Assembly (NCBI RefSeq): GCF_003261055.1
Contig: NZ_CP030073.1
Span: 6,882,001 to 6,946,000 of the forward strand
Length of the DNA stretch: 64,000 nucleotides
Source of the DNA: Streptomyces cadmiisoli
Lineage (GTDB): Bacteria > Actinomycetota > Actinomycetes > Streptomycetales > Streptomycetaceae
Direction: 5' to 3'
In this document: positions 1 through 8,300 of the stretch, one piece after another
Numbering within the stretch: position 1 is the stretch's first letter
Layout of the letters: each line of letters starts with the position of its first letter
Made by a program: the position numbers and the translations under genes
The notes under the pieces: generated by a model
Seen by the model: the letters and a program-made list of their open reading frames with translations, nothing else
The model's database searches: none
Told to the model about the DNA's origin: nothing

Positions 1-399
1 CTCGCCTCCCGGGCGCTGCGGTCCGACCTGCGGCTGCTGAACCGCTTCGGCCCGCACGACGGGGTCTGGCTGCGGGCCGCCCTGCGCCGCGACCGGCGGG
101 ACGAGGCGCGACCGGCGGGGAAGTTCAACGCCGGGCAGAAGATCTACGCTGCCTGGATCGCCGGCGCGACGCTGGTGATGCTCGGCACCGGGCTGATCAT
201 GTGGTTCACGCACCTGACCCCGCTGGTGTGGCGCACCGGTGCGACCTTCGTCCACGACTGGCTGGCCCTGACCATCGGCATCGTCCTCGCGGGGCACATC
301 GGCATGGCGCTGGCGGACCCGGAGGCCCGGCGGGGGATGCGGACGGGGCTGGTGAGCCGGGAGTGGGCAGAGCGCCGGCATGCGCTCTGGCGCCGGTGA
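1..399 (+). CDS. cytochrome b/b6 domain-containing membrane protein (5'-truncated)
   Basis: The frame is open from the window edge and ends with TGA at 397-399, so only the C-terminal 132 residues are seen. The visible part has a charged cytoplasmic stretch with the motif KFNAGQK, then two hydrophobic segments (around residues 50-68 and 84-102). Histidines in WFTH, VHDW and GHIGMAL are candidate haem ligands. This pattern is typical of the gamma subunit of formate dehydrogenase and of related di-haem cytochromes b that pass electrons between quinone and a membrane oxidoreductase. The partner subunit would lie upstream, outside the window. The family call is fairly safe; the partner enzyme is unknown. 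Confidence 0.75.
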   Translation, partial: LASRALRSDLRLLNRFGPHDGVWLRAALRRDRRDEARPAGKFNAGQKIYAAWIAGATLVMLGTGLIMWFTHLTPLVWRTGATFVHDWLALTIGIVLAGHIGMALADPEARRGMRTGLVSREWAERRHALWRR

Positions 400-426
400 G
401 CGTCCGCGCGTCACGCGCGTGAGAAG

Positions 427-468
427 GGCGTCCGGGCCCGGGGCTGATTCGCCCCGGGCCCGGACGCC
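427..468. terminator. bidirectional terminator hairpin
   Basis: A perfect 18-bp stem (427-444 with 451-468) closes a 6-nt loop (tgattc). It lies between the convergent cytochrome b gene (+) and gntP (-), so it probably ends transcription from both sides. Confidence 0.85.
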
Positions 469-532
469 TTCCGCGGCTCGGACAGTGCCGGCCGCCGACC
501 GCCGCGCGGCCCCCGCAGGAGCCGCGCGGCGG

Positions 533-1930
533 TCATATGAGCAGCGACAGCAGCAGCACCAGCGCGCCCGCGACCACCGAGATGATCGTCTCCATGATCG
601 ACCAGGTCTTGATCGTCTGGCCGACGCTCAGCCCGAAGTACTCCTTCACCAGCCAGAAGCCGGCGTCGTTGACATGGCTGAAGAACAGTGAGCCGGCGCC
701 GATGGCCAGGACCAGCAGCGCGGCGTGCGTGGTGGACATGTCGGCCGCGAGCGGCGCGACCAGACCGGCCGCCGAGATGGTCGCCACGGTCGCCGAACCC
801 GTCGCCAGCCGGATCGCCACGGCGATCAGCCAGGCCAGCAGCAGCGCCGGGATCGACCAGTCCTCGGAGATCTCCAGGACCATCTGACCCACACCGGAGT
901 CGATCAGCGTCTGCTTGAAGCCGCCGCCGGCCCCCACGATCAGCAGGATGCCCGCGATGGGCGCGAGGCCCTTCTCGACGATCCCGGAGACGCGCTCCTT
1001 GGAGAAGCCGGCCGGGCGGCCCAGCGTGAAGATGCCGACGAGCACCGAGGTCAGCAGGGCGATCAGCGGGGAACCGGCCACGTCGAAGACACGCTGCACG
1101 GTGTTCTCGGGGTCGTCCACGACGATGTCGACCAGTGCCTTGGACAGCATCAGGAAGACCGGCAGCAGGATCGTTGTCAGCGTGGCGGCGAAGCTCGGCC
1201 GCTTCTCCAGCTCCTCCGAGGGGCGCTGCGGGATCATCCGCTCCGGAGCCGGGACGTCCACCCACCTGGCGGCGTAGCGCGAGAACAGCGGACCGGCGAT
1301 GACCACCGTCGGGATGGCGACGAGCACGCCGAGCGCCAGGGTCACTCCGAGGTTGGCCCCCACGGCGTCGATGGCGACCAGCGGCCCGGGGTGCGGCGGG
1401 ACCAGGCCGTGCATGACCGACAGACCCGCCAGCGCCGGGATGCCGATGCGCATCAGCGAGTGGTTGCCGCGCTTGGCGACCATCAGGACGACCGGGATCA
1501 GCAGGACGACGCCGACCTCGAAGAACAGCGGCAGGCCGATCACCGACGCGATGAGCACCATGGTCCAGGGCATGGAGCGCCCGCTCGACCTGGCGAGGAT
1601 GGTGTCGACGATCTCGTCGGCGCCGCCGGAGTCGGCGAGCATCTTGCCGAGGATCGCGCCGAGCGCGATCAGCACGCCGACGCCTGCCACCGTGGCACCG
1701 AGTCCCGCGGTGAAACTGGCGATGACCTTGTCCAGCGGCGCGCCGGCGAAGGCTCCGAGCGCCAGCGACCCGATGGTCAGCGCCAGGAAGGCGTGGAGCT
1801 TGTACTTGGTGATGAGCAGGACGATGACGGCGATGCCGGCCAGCACGGCGATGCCCAGCTGGGCGTGGCCGGCCGAGGTGATCGGCTCGACGGTGTCCGC
1901 TGCCAGCATCTCGGCGCTGAGTCTGGTCAC
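533..1930 (-). CDS. gntP: GntP family gluconate permease
   Basis: This is a polytopic membrane protein of 465 residues, nearly all hydrophobic, with the GntP-family order of segments and a glycine-rich loop (residues about 95-130) around GAILGKMLADSGGADEI. The family imports gluconate and related sugar acids by proton symport. I chose the GTG at 1930 (VTRLSAEM) because AGGGAA lies a few bases upstream; longer frames add a Pro/Arg-rich stretch unlike the family. It follows the gluconokinase gene on the same strand with a 61-nt gap and is likely co-transcribed with it. The divergent GntR regulator at 2670 is the expected controller. Confidence 0.93.
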   Translation of the reverse strand: MTRLSAEMLAADTVEPITSAGHAQLGIAVLAGIAVIVLLITKYKLHAFLALTIGSLALGAFAGAPLDKVIASFTAGLGATVAGVGVLIALGAILGKMLADSGGADEIVDTILARSSGRSMPWTMVLIASVIGLPLFFEVGVVLLIPVVLMVAKRGNHSLMRIGIPALAGLSVMHGLVPPHPGPLVAIDAVGANLGVTLALGVLVAIPTVVIAGPLFSRYAARWVDVPAPERMIPQRPSEELEKRPSFAATLTTILLPVFLMLSKALVDIVVDDPENTVQRVFDVAGSPLIALLTSVLVGIFTLGRPAGFSKERVSGIVEKGLAPIAGILLIVGAGGGFKQTLIDSGVGQMVLEISEDWSIPALLLAWLIAVAIRLATGSATVATISAAGLVAPLAADMSTTHAALLVLAIGAGSLFFSHVNDAGFWLVKEYFGLSVGQTIKTWSIMETIISVVAGALVLLLSLLI

Positions 1931-1991
1931 GGGGGGTTCCCTTGTCAGTGGTGGGGTGAGGGGGAAGGTGTGGGGGGTGGTGGTGCGGGGG

Positions 1992-2519
1992 TCACGAGGC
2001 CGGCGGCGCCGACCCCTCCAGCCCGTCCAGCGCCGCGAGGGCGCGGGCGGTGATCTCCTCGGGGGTGCCCGAGACGTCCACCGCGACACCGGCCTCGTCG
2101 GCCTGGAGCGGCTGGAGCGTGGCGAACTGCGAGTCCAGCAGCGTCGTCGGCATGAAGTGGCCCTGCCGGTACGACATCCGGTCCTCGATCAGCTCCCGGT
2201 CGCCCGTGAGATGCACGAAGACGATGTCCGGGGCCGCCGACCTGAGCCGGTCGCGGTAGGACCTCTTCAGCGCGGAACTGCTGACCACCCCGCCCAGCCC
2301 GGCCCGTCCGTGGGCCCAGGCGCCGATGGCGTCGAGCCAGGGCCACCTGTCGTCGTCGTCGAGCGGGGTGCCGGCCGACATCTTGGCGATGTTCGCCGGC
2401 GGGTGGAAGTCGTCGCCCTCGGCGTACGGGACGCCGAGCCCGGCGGCGAGCAGCGGACCGATGGTGGTCTTGCCCGTGCCGGCGACGCCCATCACCACGA
2501 CGACGTGAGGGGTTCGCAT
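1992..2519 (-). CDS. gntK: gluconokinase
   Basis: The product has 175 residues, the usual size for GntK-type gluconokinases, which phosphorylate gluconate to 6-phosphogluconate with ATP for the pentose phosphate pathway. A P-loop GVAGTGKTT is at residues 11-19, followed by the family motifs EGDDFHPPANIAKM and PLDDDDRWPWL. The ATG at 2519 puts the P-loop at the normal distance from the N terminus; the frame is open further upstream but enters the intergenic promoter region. It is the first gene of the gluconate operon and precedes gntP. Confidence 0.95.
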   Translation of the reverse strand: MRTPHVVVVMGVAGTGKTTIGPLLAAGLGVPYAEGDDFHPPANIAKMSAGTPLDDDDRWPWLDAIGAWAHGRAGLGGVVSSSALKRSYRDRLRSAAPDIVFVHLTGDRELIEDRMSYRQGHFMPTTLLDSQFATLQPLQADEAGVAVDVSGTPEEITARALAALDGLEGSAPPAS

Positions 2520-2586
2520 GACTGCCTCGCTGTCTTCCTCGACCTGCGACGTCGGCGTCCTTCGTCCGACGTCGACGACACTGAAA

Positions 2587-2635
2587 CCTATTAGGTACGA
2601 CGAATTCAAGAGTCTGTGACATATAAGTCTGACTT
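2587..2635 (-). promoter_or_regulatory. putative gluconate operon promoter and GntR operator region
   Basis: On the minus strand a -35 CAGACT (2616-2611) and a -10 TAATAG (2593-2588) are 17 bp apart. The -10 lies in the small palindrome CCTATTAGG (2587-2595). Just upstream is an inverted repeat AAGTC-T-GACTT (2625-2635). It contains GT-N3-AC, the core of many FadR-subfamily GntR operators. The A+T content here is well above the surroundings. Assignment to the divergent GntR protein is inference. Confidence 0.45.
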
Positions 2636-2669
2636 TTTGTTCCCGTGACCCGGCCCGTACGCTGAGTGC

Positions 2670-3371
2670 ATGAGCACACCGGGCCGGGGGTTGCACGGCC
2701 GAGTACTGGACACCCTCGGTCCCGAGATCACCGCAGGCGAATACCCTCCGGGCAGCGTTCTGCGCACCGACGAACTGGCGCAGCGCTTCGACGTCTCGCG
2801 CTCGGTGATGCGCGAGGCGGTCCGTGTGCTGGAGTCCATGCACCTGGTCGAGTCCCGGCGCCGAGTCGGCGTGACGGTCCGTCCCAAGGCCGAGTGGAAC
2901 GTCTACGACCCGCAGGTCATCCGCTGGCGGCTGGCCGGCGCCGACCGGCCCCACCAGCTGCGCTCACTGACCGTGCTGCGGTCCGCGGTCGAACCCGTCG
3001 CCGCCGGGCTCGCCGCGCGGAACGCCACCGCCGAGCAGTGCGCCGAACTCACCGAGTGCGCCCTGGGCATGGTCGCCCACTCACGCGGTCACCAGCTGGA
3101 GGGCTACCTCTTCCACGACATCGCCTTCCACCGTGTGATCCTCAACGCCTCCGGCAACGAGATGTTCGCCCGCCTCGGCGACGTCGTCGCCGAGGTCCTC
3201 ACCGGCCGCACGCAGCACGACGTGATGTTCGAGGATCCCGACCCGGCCGCCGTCACCCTGCACGTCCAGCTCGCCGAAGCCGTGCGCGAGCGCGACGCGG
3301 ACCGCGCGCAGGAACTGACCCGGGAGATCGCGACGGGAGCCCTGCACGAGCTGGACATCCTCGCGCCCTGA
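2670..3371 (+). CDS. gntR: GntR family (FCD) regulator of gluconate use
   Basis: The product has 233 residues. An N-terminal winged helix (about 10-75) includes the recognition region DELAQRFDVSRSVMREAVRVL. A C-terminal all-helical FCD ligand domain follows, with metal-binding-type histidines in FHDIAFHRVIL. It is divergent from the gluconokinase/permease operon, so it is probably the gluconate-responsive repressor. There is no Shine-Dalgarno; a TACGCT hexamer at 2658-2663 ends 6 nt before the ATG, suggesting a leaderless mRNA. The ligand (gluconate or 6-phosphogluconate) cannot be read from sequence. Confidence 0.9.
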   Translation: MSTPGRGLHGRVLDTLGPEITAGEYPPGSVLRTDELAQRFDVSRSVMREAVRVLESMHLVESRRRVGVTVRPKAEWNVYDPQVIRWRLAGADRPHQLRSLTVLRSAVEPVAAGLAARNATAEQCAELTECALGMVAHSRGHQLEGYLFHDIAFHRVILNASGNEMFARLGDVVAEVLTGRTQHDVMFEDPDPAAVTLHVQLAEAVRERDADRAQELTREIATGALHELDILAP

Positions 3372-3403
3372 CGGCCGCCGCCGACGCGTGAGGGGGCGAC
3401 TCC

Positions 3404-3838
3404 TCAGTCCGCGAAGTCCCCGTCGACATACACCCACGCCCCGTCGACCCGCTCGAAGCGGCTGCGTTCGTGCAGCGCGCCGCCCTGGAAGGACGCCCGG
3501 AACGTCACGGTTCCCGCGGTGTGGAAGGCCGTACCGTCGCCGGTGGCGAGGATCTCGAGCCCGGTCCAGCGCAGGCCCGGATCGAAGTCGACCCGCCCCG
3601 GACGCGTCCGCGGATGCCAGGTGCGCAGGAGGTACGCCTCGTCCCGCCGCACGAACGCGCTGTAGCGCGACCGCATCAGCGCCTCGGCGGTCGGTGCCGC
3701 CGCCTCACCCCGATGGAATCGGCCACAGCACCCCTCGAAGGCCTCCGGGAGACCGCAGGGGCAGGACGGTTCGCGCGCGACGGCGGCGGAGGGCGGCCGG
3801 CGGCGGGACGGAGAGCTACGGCGGGACATGCGCTCCAT
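3404..3838 (-). CDS. YchJ/UPF0225 family protein with SEC-C-type zinc motif
   Basis: This 144-residue protein carries CPCG...CCGRFH near residues 26-41, the SEC-C-like zinc-binding pattern. The UPF0225/YchJ core follows, with AEALMRSRYSAFVRRDEAYLLRTWHP and a C-terminal FERVDGAWVYVDGD. Its function is unknown; the fold resembles NTF2-like domains. Two in-frame ATGs are possible (3838 and 3829). GGAG overlaps the first and sits only 3 nt before the second, so the start is not settled. It is convergent with gntR and separated by 87 nt from the M1 peptidase downstream on the same strand. Confidence 0.85.
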   Translation of the reverse strand: MERMSRRSSPSRRRPPSAAVAREPSCPCGLPEAFEGCCGRFHRGEAAAPTAEALMRSRYSAFVRRDEAYLLRTWHPRTRPGRVDFDPGLRWTGLEILATGDGTAFHTAGTVTFRASFQGGALHERSRFERVDGAWVYVDGDFAD

Positions 3839-3925
3839 TCTGCGCCACCGCCCCCGGGCGACCGGACGGAGACCGCCGCACCGAAAGGCAGGAACGGCCT
3901 GTGACGACCCGGTTCCCGAATTCGC

Positions 3926-5386
3926 TCAGGCGGGACCGGCATTGGTCGGCGGATGCGCCGGCCGCGCCGGAATCCGGGTGGCCCCGGTGGGCAGGGCCGG
4001 CAGCGCCGGATTCCGCAGCCAGGCCGCCAACAGGTCGTCCAGCGGCTGGTCGGTGAACCGGGCGGCGTGCGCGGCGAAGGTTTCGGTGCCGGCCGCCCCG
4101 CCCCGGTGCAGCCCCGCCCACCCGCGCAGCATGCGGAAGAACGCCTCGTCGCCCATCGCGCAGCGCACCGCGTGCAGGGTCAGCCCGCCGCGCTGGTAGA
4201 GGCGGTCGTCGAACATCAGCTTCCGGCCCGGGTCGGCGATCCGCAGGTTCTGCGGCTGCCCGGAGAGCAGACGGTGCGCCGCGGCGGCGTGCTGCGCCGC
4301 CGTACGGCCGCCCGACCGCTCCGACCACAGCCACTCGGCGTACTTGGCGAACCCCTCGTTCAGCCAGATGTGCCGCCAGTCCGCGATGGACACGCTGTTG
4401 CCGAACCACTGGTGCGCCAGCTCGTGCGCGATCAGCCGCTCCCAGCCCCGGGCACCGTCCACGTGATTGGCGCCGAACACCGACATGCCCTGCGCCTCGA
4501 CGGGGACGTCCAGCTCCTCCTCGGTCACCACGACCGCGTACTCGTCGAAGGGATACGGCCCGAACAGCTCCTGGAACAGGTCCATCATGGCGGGCTGCCG
4601 CGCGAAGTCCCGGGAGAACTCCGGCAGCAGATGCGCCGGAATGTGCCCGTGCTGCGGCACCCCGCCCGGCCCCGGGTCCCCGAGCAGCACCGTCTGGTAC
4701 TTCCCGATGGACAGCCCCACCAGGTAACTGGACGTCGGCGCCGGCTGCTCGTACACCCAGGTCGTGGTGGAGGCCTTCGTCGTCCGGGTCAGCAGCCGCC
4801 CGCCCGAGACCACCGAGTACGCGGACGGCGTGGTCACCGAGATCTGGTACGACGCCTTGTCGGCGGGCCGGTCGTTGCACGGGTACCAGGACGGCGCCCC
4901 GACCGGCTGGCTCGCCACCAGCGCCCCGTCCGCCAGTTCCTCCCAGCCCAGTCCGCCCCACGGGCTGTTCACCGGCCTGGGATTGCCCGACCAGTGCACC
5001 TCGACGGTGAACGCTGCCCCGGCCCGCAGCGGCTTCGCCGGGCGGATCCGCAGCCGCCCGCCCCGGTGCGTGTAGTGCGGCTGCCGTCCGTCCACCCGCA
5101 CCCGGCCGATCTTGAAGTCGGCCAGGTTGAGCTGGAACTCGCCGAGCGGCGCCCGGCCGGCTATGGCGTTGATCCGGGCCGTCCCCGCGAGCCGGTTCGG
5201 ACCCGGACGGTAGTCCAGCGCGAGTTCGTAGCGGTGCACCCGGTAGCGGGCGTCGCCGTTGGCCGGGAAGTACGGGTCCGCACCCACGGACTGCTGAACT
5301 GCCACTGCTGCGTCTGCTCCCTGCGCTGTGCTCGTACGGCGCCCCTGCCCGCCCGGCGCCGCAGGAGCCTCCTCTAGCGGCGCCAT
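3926..5386 (-). CDS. M1 family metallopeptidase, translationally coupled to the upstream NRPS
   Basis: The 486-residue protein has an N-terminal beta domain (about 45-235) and a thermolysin-like catalytic domain with HELAH at 321-325 and WLNEGFAKYAEW, giving zinc ligands H321, H325 and E344 and base E322. The usual substrate-recognition GxMEN motif is replaced by EAQGMS (297-302). The C-terminal helical domain of large aminopeptidases N is absent, as in short actinobacterial M1 enzymes. No signal peptide is evident. Its ATG (5384-5386) lies inside the last codons of the NRPS gene, whose stop is at 5374-5376, so the two are probably translated together. M1-type enzymes that degrade epsilon-polylysine are known in producers, so a related role here is plausible but unproven. 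Confidence 0.9.
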   Translation of the reverse strand: MAPLEEAPAAPGGQGRRTSTAQGADAAVAVQQSVGADPYFPANGDARYRVHRYELALDYRPGPNRLAGTARINAIAGRAPLGEFQLNLADFKIGRVRVDGRQPHYTHRGGRLRIRPAKPLRAGAAFTVEVHWSGNPRPVNSPWGGLGWEELADGALVASQPVGAPSWYPCNDRPADKASYQISVTTPSAYSVVSGGRLLTRTTKASTTTWVYEQPAPTSSYLVGLSIGKYQTVLLGDPGPGGVPQHGHIPAHLLPEFSRDFARQPAMMDLFQELFGPYPFDEYAVVVTEEELDVPVEAQGMSVFGANHVDGARGWERLIAHELAHQWFGNSVSIADWRHIWLNEGFAKYAEWLWSERSGGRTAAQHAAAAHRLLSGQPQNLRIADPGRKLMFDDRLYQRGGLTLHAVRCAMGDEAFFRMLRGWAGLHRGGAAGTETFAAHAARFTDQPLDDLLAAWLRNPALPALPTGATRIPARPAHPPTNAGPA

Positions 5387-8300
5387 GCCTCGATCGGGTT
5401 GCCCAGCCAGCGGGTGTCGTCGGGAACGGACTCCGCCGCCATCACCAGCGACGCGGGACCCAGCGTGGTGCGCTTCCCCACGGTGCTGCCGGGCAGGACG
5501 ATTCCGCCAGGACCCAGCGTCGCGCCCTCACGGATGACCACAGTATCCGTCCGCAAGATCCGGTCGTGGAAGAGGTGCGTCTGGAGCACACAGCCCCGGT
5601 TCACCCCGACCGCGTCCTCCAGGGTCACCAGGTCGGCCTCCGGCAGCCAGTAGCTCTCGATCCACACACCCTTGCCGATCCTTGCCCCGAGCCCGCGCAG
5701 CCAGACGTTCGTCACCGGTGTGCCCAGCACCGCGCCGGCCAGCCACGGCACCGCCAGCACCTCCACGAACGTGTCCGCCAGCTCGTTGCGCCACACGAAA
5801 CCGCTCCACAGCGGATGCTCACCGCTGCGGTGCCGCCCCACGAGCGCCCACTTCGCCAGCACGGACACCAGCCCCGCCGCGGCGCCCGCCGCCAGCAGCA
5901 CGAACCCGCCCAGCAGCCAGGCCAGGTCACCCAGCGCGCACAGAGCGGCCACGGTCAGCACGGCGAGCCCGGCCGAGCAGAACACCGGCACGATCCGGCA
6001 CAGCTCCACCAGCCCGCGCGCCCACAGCAGCCGCGCCGGCGGGTCGAACGTCCGGCTCCGGTCGCCGTCGGAGGCGCTGCGCGGCAGCTTCACCGGCGGC
6101 AGCCCCAGGTACGAGCTGCCCTTCTTCGCCTTCTTCGGCGTCGCCGACAGCACCCCGACCAGACCGCCGTCCGGCACGCTCCGGCCCGGCGCGGTCATGC
6201 CCGAGTTGCCGAGGAAGGCGCGCCGCCCGATCTCCGCCCGCCCGATACGCATCCATCCGCCGCCCAGCTCGTACGGCGCGGTCAGGGTGTCGTCCGCGAG
6301 GAACGCGCCGTCGCCGACCGTGGTCAGGCTCGGCAGCGCGAGGACGGTGGAGACCTCGGCGCCCTTGCCGATCCGCATCCCGAGCAGCCGCAGCCACACC
6401 GGCGTGACCAGCCCGGCGTACAGCGGGAACAGCGTGTCCCGGGAGCGGTCCATCAGCTGCGTGACGGTCCACACCTGCCAGCCGACCCTGCTGTGCGTGG
6501 GATGCGTGCCCTCGCGCAGCCCGAGGCTCAGCAGCCGCACACCGGCCAGGATCAGCAGCGCGTACACCAGCCCGAAGGCGAGCGTCCCCGGCACCAGCGC
6601 CGCCGCGGCCCCCCGCAGGGCCTCGCCGAGCCCGGCGCCCGGCGCGACGAACAGCCCCGCCACCAGCAGCGCGGCCCCGCCCGAGACCAGCGGCAGCGCG
6701 CCCAGCGCGACACCCGTCACCCCGTACATGAACCGCCAGTACGTGCCGCGCGCCGGCCGCTGCTCGGGCCAGTTGCGCTTGGCCTTGCCCAGCTTGACCG
6801 CGGGCGCGCCCGCCCACCGCTGCCCGGTCGGAACCTGTCCGGCGACGGCCGAGCCGGGCGCCACCTCGGCCCGCTTGCCGACCCGGGCGCCCGGGAAGAG
6901 CATGCTGCGCGTACCGACGACGGCGTGCGCGCCGACCTTCACCGACCCGATCTCCAGCCGGTCCCCGTCCAGCCAGTACCCCGACAGATCGACCTCGGAC
7001 TCCACCGCCGCGCCCCGGCCCAGCTTGAGCAGTCCGGTGACCGGCGGCAGCGAGTGCAGATCCACCTCGGGCCCGACCTTGGCACCCAGCGCCCGCGCGT
7101 ACCGCTCCAGCCAGGACCCGGTCAGCGAGGTCGCCCCGGCGGCCTCCGCCAGCCGCTCCGCGGCCCACAGCCGCAGATGAACGCCGCCGCCCCGCGGATA
7201 CCGGCCCGGACGGACCCCGCGCAGCAGCAGCCGGGCCCCGCCCGCGCCGATCGCGAGCCGTCCGGGCGGGCTGAAGAACAGCACCGCCCCGGCTCCGACC
7301 AGCCACCAGGAGGCCGTCGGCAGCCAGGAGTAGCCGCCCAGCAGATTGCCGAGCGCGGTCAGCACCACCGTCCAGCGCAGCCCGAGCAACGTGAACAGCG
7401 GGACGAGCAGCAGCAACTGAAGGGCCTGCGCACGCCGCGGAACCGGTGTCACGAAGCGGGTCGCCCCGTCCTCCTGAACGGACTCCTCCAGCCGGCGGGC
7501 CAGCTTGCGCAGCGTGGGCTGCTGGTAGATGTCGAGTACGGCGGCACTCGGATAGCGGGTGCGCAGCCGCGTGGTCAGCTGGGCGGCGGCCAGGCTGCCG
7601 CCGCCGATCGCGAAGAAGTCGTCGGAGGCCGCGGAGACCGGAATGCCGAGGACCTCGGTCCACTGCTCGGCCAGCCAGGCCTCGGTGCCGTACAACTGCT
7701 CCGCCCTGCCACCGGTCTCCAGCCCCTGAAGGGGCCACGGCAGCGCGTTCCGGTCGACCTTGCCGGACGTGCGCGTCGGCAGGTCGTCCACCGGCGCGAG
7801 CAGCGGCACCAGTGCCGCGGGCAGCTCGGCGCGCAGTCTCCGCACGGCCTTGGCCGCGTCCCATCCGTCCTGGGTGACGACATAGCCGACGAGCAGCTGG
7901 TTGCCGCTGCGCGCGGTCCGCACGGCCGCCGCGGCGCCCGCGACACCGGGCAGCGACTGGAGGGCCGCGTCCACCTCGCCGAGTTCGATCCGCCGCCCGC
8001 CGAGCTTGATCTGCTCGTCGGCCCGCCCGAGGAAGACCAGCCCCTCGGGCTCGGCCCGCACCAGGTCACCGCTGCGGTACGCCCGCTCCCAGCCCAGCGA
8101 CGGCAGCGGCGCGTACTTCTCCGCGTCCTTCTCGGCATCCAGATACCGCGCGAGCCCGACCCCGCCGATCACCAGCTGCCCGCTGCCGCCCATCGGCACG
8201 GGCTCCCCGGCCTCGTCGACGACGGCCAGCTCCCAGCCCCGCAGCGGCAGCCCGATCCGCACCGGCTCCTCGCCGCCCATCAGCGACGCACAGGCCACCA

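Noticed and set aside
725..2053. Long ORF on the plus strand opposite gntP and gluconokinase
   Set aside because: It is composed of Arg/Gly/Asp/Gln-rich low-complexity sequence without family features and mirrors the real minus-strand genes; long antisense frames are expected at this G+C content.
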